30,760 bases of DNA from an uncultured Enterobacteriaceae bacterium (GCA_936920625.1 CAKZHC010000005.1:1-30760); one strand, 5' to 3'. Positions 7,149 to 15,522 are shown, counted from the first letter of the stretch. Program-made: numbers and translations. The notes: generated by a model from the sequence alone, not told the origin.

Positions 7149-8068
7149 CAGAGCCCCCCCGTGCTGTCCTGCGGATCGAGCGCGTCACGCAAACCATCAC
7201 CGATAAAATTAAAACAAAACAACGTGATCGTCAGAAATACTGCCGGACAGAGCAGCAACCAGGGCGAAACCTCCATTGAATTAGCACCATCACTTAGCAG
7301 TGTTCCCCAGCTACTCAGTGGCTCCTGCGTTCCCAGACCGAGGAAACTAAGAAATGATTCAAACAGGATAATTCCGGGCACCAGCAGCGAGGCATATACC
7401 ACTACAACACCGAGCACATTTGGCACAATATGACGCCAGAGAATTTTGGCTGTTGAAACACCATTAATCTGTGCCGCTTCAATAAACGCTTTTCGCTTCA
7501 GACTCAAGGTCTGCCCACGTACTATTCGTGCCATATCCAGCCAGGACACCATGCCAATAGCGATAAAAATCAGCAGAATATTACGACCGAAAAGAGTTAC
7601 CAGCAGGATAACAAAAAACATGAAAGGGAAAGCATTGAGGATCTCAACAATGCGCATCATTAAAGCATCCCATTTTCCGCCTGTATACCCTGCAAGAGCG
7701 CCATAAAAAGTGCCGACTATCACGGCCACCAGTGCGGAAGCCACGCCAGTCATTAGCGATATTTGGCCTCCAATTGCCACACGCACCAGCAGGTCGCGCC
7801 CGGATGAATCCGTTCCGAAATAGTGCCCGGATCCTATCTCTGGCGCCACCGACATCATCGACCAGTCGGTATCATCGTAACTAAAGGGCGACAGTATTGG
7901 TGCGAGGATGACAAACAGCAAAATCAACAGCAGTATAATCAGACTACTCAGTGCCACACGATTATGGACAAAACGCCTCCATGCGTCCTGCCACAGGCTG
8001 CGACCTTCTGTATTTAACTTCTGACTAAATGCCCGCAGTTCCTTGCAACGCTTTTTGCTCACCATCAT
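7148..8068 (-). CDS. oppC: Oligopeptide ABC transporter permease OppC
   Basis: OppC is one of the two membrane subunits forming the peptide channel. The product is about 306 residues (E. coli 302). Six membrane segments are visible. The permease EAA loop is EAAQINGVSTAKILWRHIVPN, which docks with the ATPases. The periplasmic loop has HYFGTDSSGRDLL and the end is GDGLRDALDPQ. Four codons GTG ATG ATG ATG crowd the start. The gaggg ribosome site ends at 8074, so ATG 8068 (MMVSKK, like E. coli MMLSKK) or 8065 is well spaced, while 8071 and the GTG at 8074 are too close. Confidence 0.95.
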   Translation of the reverse strand: MMVSKKRCKELRAFSQKLNTEGRSLWQDAWRRFVHNRVALSSLIILLLILLFVILAPILSPFSYDDTDWSMMSVAPEIGSGHYFGTDSSGRDLLVRVAIGGQISLMTGVASALVAVIVGTFYGALAGYTGGKWDALMMRIVEILNAFPFMFFVILLVTLFGRNILLIFIAIGMVSWLDMARIVRGQTLSLKRKAFIEAAQINGVSTAKILWRHIVPNVLGVVVVYASLLVPGIILFESFLSFLGLGTQEPLSSWGTLLSDGANSMEVSPWLLLCPAVFLTITLFCFNFIGDGLRDALDPQDSTGGL

Positions 8069-8082
8069 CATCACCCTCGCTC

Positions 8083-9003
8083 TTAGTAACGAATTCTGGG
8101 ATCGATGACGGCATAGAGCATGTCAACGACAGCGTTAAAGACAATAGTAAGCACACCAACCAGAATGGTCAGACTGAGTACTAACGAATAGTCACGATTC
8201 AGTGCACCATTAACGAATAGCTGGCCTATTCCCGGCAGACCATAGATGCTCTCAATCACCATCGATCCGGTGATTATACCGACGAAAGCGGGGCCAAGAT
8301 AAGAGATGACCGGTAGCATGGCTGGTTTGAAAGCATGGCGTAAGACAATCTGGTAACGGGATACTCCCTTTGCCCTGGCAGTACGAATAAAATCTGAATG
8401 CATAACATCAATCATCGACCCCCGCATGATACGAGCAATACTAGCTATGTAAGCCGTTGAGAGCGCTACCATCGGTAATATCATGTAATGCAAAGCACCG
8501 CCGTTCCAGCCACCTCCGGGCAACCAATGAAGTGTGATGGCGAATATCAGTACTAATAGTGGTGCTATTACAATCGCGGGGATCACGACTCCGGTCATCG
8601 CTATACCCATCACAACATAATCCCATCGACTGTTCTGGTTTAACGCTGCAATGACACCAGCAGACACACCTACCACCAGCGCTAGCAGAAATGCAGCCAT
8701 CCCTAAGCGGGCAGAAACAGGAAATGCCCCGGCAATTAAGTCATTAACAGTATGATCTCGGTATTTAAATGATGGTCCAAAATCACCATGAACCAGTTGG
8801 ATCAGGTAGTCAATATACTGTTTACCAATGGGATCATTCAGATGGTACTTTGATTCGATATTGGCTAGCACTTCTGCAGATAATGCGCGCTCACCGGTGA
8901 ACGGGCTACCCGGTGCCAATCGCATCATAAAAAACGCCAGGGTGATAAGAATAAAAAGCGTTGGGATTGCTTCCAGCAGCCGACGTAAAATAAATTTTGC
9001 CAT
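8083..9003 (-). CDS. oppB: Oligopeptide ABC transporter permease OppB
   Basis: OppB is the second channel subunit. From ATG 9003 it is 306 residues, the same as E. coli, and begins MAKFILRRLLEAIPTLFILI. The aggag site lies six bases upstream. A GTG at 9009 in the same frame directly abuts that site and is unlikely to be the start. Family marks are MRLAPGSPFTGERALS near the N-terminus and the EAA-type loop IRTARAKGVSRYQIVLRHAF. The stretch GSMVIESIYGLPGIGQLFV and the end AVIDPRIRY also match. It is separated from oppC by 14 bases. Confidence 0.96.
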   Translation of the reverse strand: MAKFILRRLLEAIPTLFILITLAFFMMRLAPGSPFTGERALSAEVLANIESKYHLNDPIGKQYIDYLIQLVHGDFGPSFKYRDHTVNDLIAGAFPVSARLGMAAFLLALVVGVSAGVIAALNQNSRWDYVVMGIAMTGVVIPAIVIAPLLVLIFAITLHWLPGGGWNGGALHYMILPMVALSTAYIASIARIMRGSMIDVMHSDFIRTARAKGVSRYQIVLRHAFKPAMLPVISYLGPAFVGIITGSMVIESIYGLPGIGQLFVNGALNRDYSLVLSLTILVGVLTIVFNAVVDMLYAVIDPRIRY

Positions 9004-9024
9004 AGCCACTCCTGCCAGGCTGAA

Positions 9025-9049
9025 ACGTCCCCCAGTAGCCGGGGAGCGT
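9025..9049 (-). other. Hairpin between oppA and oppB
   Basis: The arms acgtcccc and ggggagcgt (with a one-base bulge) surround an 8-base loop. The hairpin lies in the 97-base gap after oppA. It has no T-run, so it is more likely an mRNA-stabilising or attenuating stem than a full terminator. That would fit the need for more binding protein than permease. Confidence 0.5.
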
Positions 9050-9100
9050 TATTAATGAACACCAGAAAACCAGACCGCACACGGCCCCACTTTTTTATAG

Positions 9101-10738
9101 TTACTCATTAATAATAAAAAGATTTTTACTGTAGAGGTAGTCCAGCGGATCTTTGCCACTGTAGCCACCAACATACGGTTTAATCAGACGGACATTGACA
9201 TAGTAATAAACCGGAATAATACCAGAGTCACCATCCAGAATTTGCTCAGCTTTGCCATAAAACATGGCACGTGTTTGCTCATCAGCTGCTCTTACTGAAT
9301 CCAGAAGTGCCTGATCATAACCGGCTGATCGATAAAAGGCAGTATTGTTACTGCTGTCTGATTTGAATGTCACCGTGAAAGCAGAAGGCTCGTTGTAATC
9401 AGCACACCATCCAGCCCGTGCCACATCATAGTTCCCCTGATGGCGGCTATCCAGATAGGTTTTCCACTCCTGATTAATCATTCTGACCTTTACCCCCAAA
9501 TTCCTGTTCCAGATGGATGCCGCGGCAATTGCCAGTTTTTTATGAATATCTGAGGTGTTATACAGTAGTTCGAAAGTCAGTGGTTTATCAGCACTGTAGC
9601 CTGCCTCTGCCAGCAGCCTTCTCGCCTCCCGATTCCGCTTTTCCTGCGGCCAGGTGCGCCACTCCGGCTGTGCTAATGTAATACCTTCAACAAAAGGTGG
9701 CGTCAGGGTGAAAGCTGGAATTTGCCCTTGCGCCAGCACTTTGTTAACAACAATATTGCGATCCAGCCCCAGTTTTAGTGCGGTACGGACTCGCGGATCA
9801 TTAAAGGGCACACGCTGATTATTAATTTCATAGTAGTAGGTACAGAGATAAGGATTAACCCGTAGCTCCTGAGGATGCTCACGTTTAAGTTTCGAAAACA
9901 GCTCAACAGGCAGGCCACTATTAGTCATATCACTACCGTCAGGACTGAAGTAACGATTGACGTCCGCTACTTCGGAGGAAATTGGCAGAAATGTGACTTT
10001 ATCGAGTATGGTGTGAGCATTGTCCCAGTAGCGGGGGTTACGTACCAGCACTAGACGCTCATTTATAACGTGCTGCTCCAGTCTGAAGGCACCATTGGCG
10101 ACCAGATTCTGCGGCTGGGTCCAGCCATCACCCAACTTCTCAATCGCTAGCTGATATACAGGCGACATCGAATGGTGAGCCAGCATTTTATAAAAGTAAG
10201 GTACAGACTCGCTCAAGGTTACTTGTAGTGTGTGATCGTCCTGCGCTTTCACGCCTAATGTCTGCGGCGATTTCAGCCCCCTGATGATGTCATCACTATT
10301 TTTTATATGGCAATATTGCAGATAGCTGGCGTAGGGGGAGGCAGTATTGGGATCGGCCAGCCGTTGCCAGCTGTAAACAAAATCATGAGCAGTAACGGGT
10401 TGCCCATTAGACCATCTTGCCTCTGGCCTCAAGTAAAATAGCCACACTCTGTTATCACGGGTTTGCCAGCTCTGCGCCACTCCCGGAACCGGATGCCCAT
10501 TTTCATCAAGAATAATCAGCCCTTCAAACAGATCGCGGCTAATATAAGATTCAGGTACACCCTCGATTTTATGGGGATCAAGCGACTGAACCTCAGCTCC
10601 ATTGCCTCTGACCAGCTCCTGACGTGCTGCCAGCTCAACACCCGGTGGCACGCTGGCAGCCTGACCAGGCTGCACTATCGCGCAAAAGGTAACAAACACA
10701 CCTGCTACAGCGAGGTTATTTATTGTAATTGTGTTCAT
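9101..10738 (-). CDS. oppA: Periplasmic oligopeptide-binding protein OppA
   Basis: OppA captures peptides of about two to five residues in the periplasm and hands them to OppBC. The 545-residue product (E. coli 543) has a signal peptide cut after PGQA at about residue 27. The mature protein carries the family signatures EVQSLDPHKIEGVPES, DFVYSWQRLADPNTASPYAS and NPYLCTYYYEINNQRVPFND. The C-terminal block DVARAGWCADYNEPSAFTV is also present. The start ATG has a good aaggaaag site. It is first in the operon and followed by a hairpin that likely sets its higher expression. Its long upstream region (10739 on) holds the promoter. Confidence 0.97.
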   Translation of the reverse strand: MNTITINNLAVAGVFVTFCAIVQPGQAASVPPGVELAARQELVRGNGAEVQSLDPHKIEGVPESYISRDLFEGLIILDENGHPVPGVAQSWQTRDNRVWLFYLRPEARWSNGQPVTAHDFVYSWQRLADPNTASPYASYLQYCHIKNSDDIIRGLKSPQTLGVKAQDDHTLQVTLSESVPYFYKMLAHHSMSPVYQLAIEKLGDGWTQPQNLVANGAFRLEQHVINERLVLVRNPRYWDNAHTILDKVTFLPISSEVADVNRYFSPDGSDMTNSGLPVELFSKLKREHPQELRVNPYLCTYYYEINNQRVPFNDPRVRTALKLGLDRNIVVNKVLAQGQIPAFTLTPPFVEGITLAQPEWRTWPQEKRNREARRLLAEAGYSADKPLTFELLYNTSDIHKKLAIAAASIWNRNLGVKVRMINQEWKTYLDSRHQGNYDVARAGWCADYNEPSAFTVTFKSDSSNNTAFYRSAGYDQALLDSVRAADEQTRAMFYGKAEQILDGDSGIIPVYYYVNVRLIKPYVGGYSGKDPLDYLYSKNLFIINE

Positions 10739-11400
10739 TTACTTCTTTCCTTCTGTATATTTCCCGACTATCCGCTATTCAGGACCCACACCACATCCAG
10801 ACTGTGAATTACGTGATTTATTGTGAACAGATCCATTTAATTTTCTTTTTTGCCATCCGACAGGCTAAAAGGTCCGGTGAAACTCAGCGTCATCCTTATC
10901 TGTTAGCGATGATGATGATATAGTGTAGAAAAATTTATTCTTCTGTATTAAAAGTATCAGACAGGATGATGCTGCGCTAAGAACAAATTGTGAAAACGTT
11001 AACTGGTTCTCTTAAATATGCCTGCTTGAGTTAATTGCTCGCCGTTTTATACAAATTTCAGCACTATTTGTCCAAGGCTGTAACAGAAGACTACCGCATA
11101 TCTCCTGCTGCGCAGACAGACTGAGAACATTTCACAGGCCGGCGTAAAAAAATAGAAACCAGTATCACATACACAGATATCCCCTTGATATGATGCGTTA
11201 ACACAAGGCAAAATTGGACTTCAGTATTGGGAAGCCATCTCAGTCCGCTATTCACCTCAGGGAGTAACATGTAAGCTGTTTATCAATACATCAATCAGGC
11301 GCGGCTATTTTCATCAGCCAGTCGGTTTATTCAAAAATAAAAAACGGGAGGATTTTTAGGAATTCCCACTATTACTACCACTTTTATACTGGACTGAGCA
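10739..11400. other. oppA to lysO-like divergent intergenic region
   Basis: This 662-base AT-rich gap holds no credible gene. In E. coli ychE and adhE lie beside oppA; no remnant is recognised. On the oppA side there are three GTGA motifs at 10804, 10813 and 10823, about one helical turn apart, which might be binding sites for a regulator. The oppA promoter must lie here. I could not pick a confident -35/-10 pair. No lysine riboswitch is recognisable before the exporter gene. Confidence 0.4.
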
Positions 11401-12348
11401 ATGATTATTGCATTATATAGCCTCTTGCCTATTTTAGCTGCCCTCATTCTGGGCCTGAACGTTAAGAAAGTCATTCCGGCTGTTAATATTAAATTCATTA
11501 ATATAATATCGGAGGGTTGTCTATATTCACTTCTGGTACTAATGGGTATCACTATAGGCCTGATTCCCGATATTAAAGATAAGCTGATACTTGCAGGCAT
11601 CAATGCGATTAGTATTGCTGTAGCAGCATCCCTATGTATCACCATTGTCCTCAGATTTTTTCATTTAAAAAATTGCACTCAGGAGAATTTAGCAATAAAG
11701 AGATTGCATCAGCATAGTAAAAGCACATTTAATATTATTAATTATATCAAAGATCCTATCCTCCTGGCAGGACTAGTAATTACCGGGTTCTATTTCGGTT
11801 ATCATTATTTTCATTTTTTAGCTGATATTAATTATGATCTTATTATTTCATCATTACTATATCTGTTGATTTTTGCTATTGCTGTTAAACTTTCTTTCTC
11901 TGGCTTGAATCTGAAGCAGGTTTTTTTTAATCAGCATAATATAGTAATGACGCTTGCAACAGTGCTGGCTTCTTACCTGGGAGCTGCCATTGCTTCTCTT
12001 TTTCTTACCCTCACGTTTACTCAGTCTCTGGCTGTCAGTTCTGGTTTTGGCTGGTACACTTTATCAGGTATTTTATTTACCAAAATGGGTGATCCACTTT
12101 TAGGATCCGTCGCGTTTTTATGTGACCTGTTTAGGGAGGCCATTGCACTTATTTTGATTCCTGCACTGTCCGGCACAGGCAATGGCAGGATTGCGATAGG
12201 TGTGGCTGGTGCCACAGCAATGGATGTGACACTTCCGGTTATTGAAAAACACTACGGTGTAGCCTGGGTGCCTGTTGCCCTGCTATCTGGCGGTATTATC
12301 ACTTTGTTAGTTCCATTTCTGATTTCGTTTTTCTACGCTTTACAATAG
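11401..12348 (+). CDS. LysO-family (YbjE, DUF340) amino acid exporter
   Basis: The product is a 315-residue membrane protein with eight or more hydrophobic segments. It matches the LysO family, whose E. coli member (299 residues) exports lysine and the toxic analogue thialysine. The diagnostic blocks are LMGITIGLIPDI near residue 50 and SSGFGWYTLSGILFTKMGDP in the second half. They continue with FLCDLFREAIALILIPAL and GATAMDVTLPVIEKHYGV. An in-frame TGA (11395-11397) lies just before the ATG, so the start is firm, but the ribosome site is weak. The gene is more AT-rich than its neighbours. It sits alone between opp and the tandem paralogs, where E. coli has unrelated genes, so it may be acquired or a second copy. 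The substrate is inferred from family only. Confidence 0.8.
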   Translation: MIIALYSLLPILAALILGLNVKKVIPAVNIKFINIISEGCLYSLLVLMGITIGLIPDIKDKLILAGINAISIAVAASLCITIVLRFFHLKNCTQENLAIKRLHQHSKSTFNIINYIKDPILLAGLVITGFYFGYHYFHFLADINYDLIISSLLYLLIFAIAVKLSFSGLNLKQVFFNQHNIVMTLATVLASYLGAAIASLFLTLTFTQSLAVSSGFGWYTLSGILFTKMGDPLLGSVAFLCDLFREAIALILIPALSGTGNGRIAIGVAGATAMDVTLPVIEKHYGVAWVPVALLSGGIITLLVPFLISFFYALQ

Positions 12349-12715
12349 AGATTACTATGCTTACAACCAGACAATTTTTTCAATTGAAATACCTTCAGTA
12401 ATAGCTTTGACGCTGTTGTTGAATATACAAAATAATCACTGCATCATTCCGGGCCAGGCACTATGTTATTCATTGACTGGAAACCATACAAGCCGCATCA
12501 ATAACCATCAAATTTCTACAATTTATTCAAAAGACTCCGCAAAAAATAGAAAACCGGGCTCTCACGCAATAATGAAAAACTTTACTGCCTCAGGTCATTT
12601 TACCGCTGAACAGAATATATGTTCATCTTGTTGATGCCTTATTAAAGTCTGGGATAACACTATCTGCGGTACAGGATCAAATGCCCTGTAAATTCTAAAA
12701 TCAGGAGAAATATTT
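12349..12715. other. AT-rich gap before the tandem paralogs
   Basis: These 367 bases hold no supported gene. A 75-codon frame (12407-12634) has an unconvincing composition and no ribosome site. From 12631 onward the sequence is duplicated upstream of the second paralog (13448 onward), including a possible -35 (ttgatg and ttgatt), a dyad and the ribosome site. No hrp box of the HrpL type was found. Confidence 0.4.
12671..12689 (+). promoter_or_regulatory. Conserved dyad in the leader of paralog A
   Basis: acaggatcaaatgccctgt has 5-bp arms ACAGG and CCTGT. It occupies the same place as the dyad at 13491-13509 before paralog B and has the same total length. It could be an operator or an mRNA stem. 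The ribosome site aggag follows at 12703-12707. Confidence 0.45.
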
Positions 12716-13390
12716 ATGCAAATTTCAGCAACAAATAACTTTGCCTGCTACTATCAGCATTCCAGACCAGTAACAAAGAGCAGCAACCCGGCTGAGACAG
12801 CGTTAGCAGACAATAATCAGGCACTGAAAAAAACGACAACAAATGAAAATAATGCAACGATTATCAGTAGTGGAAAAGCTGCCGCTGTGGTTAATTCAAA
12901 ATCAGAAATTAATAGCGGGCAGCCCATTCAGGAGTCATCTGCAACAAAAAACGGTGCTGATAAGGATATGATTAACAAGTTATCCCCGGATAAACCGTCA
13001 TTGGGAGATATTGCTATCGATACCAGCCTGAGTATGGTCCCTGTTTATGGCACGGTCCGTGAGTTTCAGAAAGGCAACACAGGATGGGGGACATTCGGGG
13101 CAATTACAGACGCTCTCACATTAATACCAGTGGTTGGCTATGCTGCTAAAGCTATAGGCTCAGCGCTCCACGGAGGAGCTGTTGTTGCAGAGGCTGCACG
13201 TGGAATAGCAACAGTTACAGAAACTGCACGAGGAGCAGAAACAATCACAGAAGCCACGCAGGCGATAACACAGACTCAGAAAGAGTTAATAAAAGCTTAT
13301 AAACAAGCAGAATTGAGTGGATTTAGCCCCTTAGATAAAATCAATCAGGCTGCACGAGACGCCTACTCATTCACCGATATATATTCATAA
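12716..13390 (+). CDS. Unrecognised protein, tandem paralog A (toxin-like hydrophobic core)
   Basis: I do not recognise this 224-residue protein. It starts at ATG 12716 with a well-spaced aggag. Residues 1-95 are rich in Ser, Thr, Asn and Lys with few large hydrophobics, like a disordered secretion leader. Residues 97-150 form a conserved core that is hydrophobic and rich in Gly and Pro (SLSMVPVYGTVREFQKGN, then DALTLIPVVGYAAKAIG). The pattern resembles the hinge found before toxin domains in polymorphic toxins, but this is recall only. About 2.5 units of a 10-residue repeat follow (VAEAARGIAT, VTETARGAET). The tail is a charged helix ending in FTDIYS. There is no Sec signal peptide. The next gene is a frameshifted copy. 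A type III or other secreted effector is one possibility; function is unknown. Confidence 0.7.
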   Translation: MQISATNNFACYYQHSRPVTKSSNPAETALADNNQALKKTTTNENNATIISSGKAAAVVNSKSEINSGQPIQESSATKNGADKDMINKLSPDKPSLGDIAIDTSLSMVPVYGTVREFQKGNTGWGTFGAITDALTLIPVVGYAAKAIGSALHGGAVVAEAARGIATVTETARGAETITEATQAITQTQKELIKAYKQAELSGFSPLDKINQAARDAYSFTDIYS

Positions 13391-13490
13391 CCAGATAAAA
13401 AATCTCAAAATTAACATTAGCAAAACTGATTATTTATAGCCGTGCTGTTGATTCCTTATTGAGGCTCTGACTAGCACTATCTTCTGTAGT

Positions 13491-13509
13491 ACAGGCTACT
13501 TTAGCCTGT
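13491..13509 (+). promoter_or_regulatory. Conserved dyad in the leader of paralog B
   Basis: acaggctactttagcctgt is a perfect inverted repeat with 8-bp arms (ACAGGCTA and TAGCCTGT) and a 3-base centre. It is placed like the weaker dyad before paralog A. The ribosome site aggag follows at 13522-13526. Confidence 0.45.
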
Positions 13510-13533
13510 CCTTTGTGAAACAGGAGAAACACT

Positions 13534-14344
13534 ATGCAAATTTTGACAACAAATAGTTTCGTTAATCACAATAAAAATTTTAAACCAGCAACAGATACCA
13601 GCAAACCTGCCGAAGCAGCGCTGGCAGACTAGCCAGGAACTGAAAAAAGTGGCTATAAATGAGAATAATGCGGCAGCCCTCAGTAGTGGAAACCCCGACG
13701 CGGTTGTTAATCCAAAATCAGAAACTAATAGCGCGCAATCTCCTCAGACGTCATCTGCAACGAAAAACACCACAGAAAAGGGGGAAATTAATGATTCATC
13801 CCAGGATAAAGCATCATGGGGAGATGTTGCAACAAATGTCGGCCTAAGTCTGATTCCTGTTTATGGTACAATCCGTGAGTTTCAGAAAGGCAACATAGGA
13901 TGGGGGATATTCGGAGCAGTTACCGATGCTCTCACGCTCATAGGTGTTGGTTATGCTGCTAAAGCGTTAAGTTCTGCCGTCCGCGGAGGAACTGCTGCCA
14001 TAGAAGCCGCACGGGGAACTTTAGCTATCACTGAAGCGGGACGGGGAGCTGCAACAATAACCGAAGCCGCACGAGGGGCAGAAACAGTCGCGGAAGTAGC
14101 ACATGGAGCGACAACAGCCGCAGAAGTGGTGCAAGGGACAGAAAAACTCGCAGAAGCTGTACAAAGAGCAGAAACTATCGTACGTTCCGGAGACGGCCTG
14201 ATTCAGACAGGCACCGGAGTGGCGCAGACAGGAGGAAAAATCCCCTTAAATCCTGCGCTTGATGTTATGAAAAATGACATAGCAATTGAAAAAGAGAAAT
14301 TAGTCCGACTCCAGCAACTTATACAAAAATTACACGCCAACTAA
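13534..14344 (+). pseudogene. Tandem paralog B, frameshifted, with expanded 10-residue repeats
   Basis: This copy aligns with paralog A from its ATG (MQILTTNSFV against MQISATNNFA). After 32 codons, at ALAD, the frame meets TAG at 13630-13632. Shifting frame restores SQELKKVAINENNAAALSSG, matching paralog A, to a stop at 14342-14344. Comparison suggests two bases were lost (aatagc to tagc). The long open part starts at a GTG at 13649 with no ribosome site. The core GLSLIPVYGTIREFQKGN is kept, with one codon missing in LIGVGYAAKA. Six 10-residue repeats follow (13997-14176), against about two in paralog A. The C-terminus differs: a Gly-rich stretch and a charged helix (NDIAIEKEKLVRLQQLI). Expression of a short form by internal start or programmed frameshift is possible but not supported. 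Confidence 0.7.
13997..14176 (+). repeat. Six 30-base units encoding a decapeptide repeat
   Basis: The units read AIEAARGTLA, ITEAGRGAAT, ITEAARGAET, VAEVAHGATT, AAEVVQGTEK and LAEAVQRAET. Each is exactly 10 residues, 30 bases, with Glu at position 3, Ala or Val at 4, and Gly mostly at 7. Paralog A has about 2.5 units at the same place (13184-13273). The units are diverged in DNA, so the array is not brand new. Confidence 0.8.
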
Positions 14345-14383
14345 CTCCCAATAAACATGCAGATTTACAGACATATAAAAGGC

Positions 14384-14411
14384 GCCCGGCCTCGGATTAG
14401 CGAGACCGGGC
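14384..14411. terminator. Terminator hairpin between paralog B and the sugar operon
   Basis: gcccgg-c-ctcg and cgag-a-ccgggc form a 10-bp stem with one mismatch and a 6-base loop. On the minus strand it is followed by gccTTTTAT, so it most likely ends the leftward galU-ugd-epimerase transcript. It may also stop rightward transcription from the paralogs. Confidence 0.7.
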
Positions 14412-14502
14412 ATGTTATTTTGACCAGAATGTAATGCTCAGCTGTTAAGATTAAGCACAGTGATTGCCAGTCACCCTCGCGTTGCTGCTATTATATAATT
14501 AC

Positions 14503-15510
14503 TCAAACCCGATAAAATTCACGATACCACGCTACAAACTGGCGAACTCCCTCTTCCACCGGCGTCTGCGGTTTAAAGCCAGTCGCGTCATAGAGCGCCG
14601 TAGTATCTGCGCTAGTCTCAGGCACATCACCTGGCTGCATCGGTAGCATGTTTTTCCGTGCCTGACGATCTGTTGCCTCTTCAATTGCGCGAATGTAGTC
14701 CAGCAAAGTTACTGGCTGGCTGTTACCGATATTGAAGATTTGCCAGGGCGCTGAACTGCCAGCCAGTGAGCCCGTCTCAACTTGCCATTGAGCATCAGCC
14801 GTGGGGACGACATCCTTGACGCGCATAATAACTTCACTGATATCATCAATATAGGTAAAATCACGCTGCATCTGCCCGTTATTATAAACATCAATGGGTT
14901 CGCCCGCTAAAATAGCACGGGTAAACCGAAACAGTGCCATGTCCGGGCGACCCCATGGCCCATACGCGGTAAAAAAGCGTAAACCAGTAGTAGGTATTCC
15001 ATAAAGGTGGGAATAAGCATGTGACATCAGTTCATTGGCTTTTTTAGTTGCGGCATAGAGTGAAATGGGATGGTCAACTGCATCGTCAACAGAAAAAGGT
15101 AACTTGCGGTTAAGGCCATACACTGAACTCGATGAAGCATAGACAAGATGTTCGATATGATGATGGCGACACCCTTCAAGAATATTAAGGTGGCCAATAA
15201 GATTGGCATCGGCATAAGCATGGGGAGCCTGGAGCGAGTAACGGACACCTGCCTGGGCTGCGAGGTGGATAACACGCTGAAAATGCTGCTCTGCGAATAG
15301 TGTGGCTATTGCCTCACGATCTGCGATGTCAATCCTGTCGAATATAAACTCAGGGTGAGAAATTAACAGATCGAGGCGGGCTTGTTTCAGAGTAACGTCA
15401 TAATATTCATTCAGGTTGTCGATGCCGACAACCTGGTGACCAGCGCTAAGCAGATTTTTTGCAACGTGATATCCAATAAACCCCGCCGCTCCGGTAACCA
15501 GATATTTCAT
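14503..15510 (-). CDS. UDP-glucuronate 4-epimerase (NAD-dependent, SDR family)
   Basis: This enzyme would turn UDP-glucuronate into UDP-galacturonate for lipopolysaccharide or capsule. The 335-residue extended short-chain dehydrogenase has the NAD-binding GAAGFIG at residues 7-13. The catalytic Ser lies in YASSSSVYG and the Tyr-Lys pair in YAATK (152 and 156). The blocks IDNLNEYYDVTLKQARLDLL and YGPWGRPDMALFRFTRAIL are typical of the UDP-glucuronate epimerase group rather than GalE. It lies 12 bases after ugd, the supplier of its substrate, which supports the assignment. Related enzymes are named Uge or WbnF in other enterobacteria. Substrate was not tested. Confidence 0.87.
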   Translation of the reverse strand: MKYLVTGAAGFIGYHVAKNLLSAGHQVVGIDNLNEYYDVTLKQARLDLLISHPEFIFDRIDIADREAIATLFAEQHFQRVIHLAAQAGVRYSLQAPHAYADANLIGHLNILEGCRHHHIEHLVYASSSSVYGLNRKLPFSVDDAVDHPISLYAATKKANELMSHAYSHLYGIPTTGLRFFTAYGPWGRPDMALFRFTRAILAGEPIDVYNNGQMQRDFTYIDDISEVIMRVKDVVPTADAQWQVETGSLAGSSAPWQIFNIGNSQPVTLLDYIRAIEEATDRQARKNMLPMQPGDVPETSADTTALYDATGFKPQTPVEEGVRQFVAWYREFYRV

Positions 15511-15522
15511 ACCATTCCTCGT

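Noticed and set aside
8063..8074. Run of three ATG codons at the oppC start, with a similar run inside oppF
   Set aside because: Short trinucleotide runs encoding Met. The ribosome-site spacing settles the start, and no sign of phase variation is visible.
11331..11400. Possible riboswitch or leader peptide before the LysO-like gene
   Set aside because: Only a 4-bp ggga/tccc stem and no lysine-box motifs are visible. The region is AT-rich and unstructured by eye.
12486..12520. hrp-box-like ggaaacc...accatcaa upstream of paralog A
   Set aside because: The first half has an extra base compared with GGAACC, the second half lacks CCACNNA, and nothing similar precedes paralog B.
12407..12634. 75-codon ORF before the tandem paralogs
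   Set aside because: No ribosome site, no recognisable motif, and it runs into the duplicated leader.
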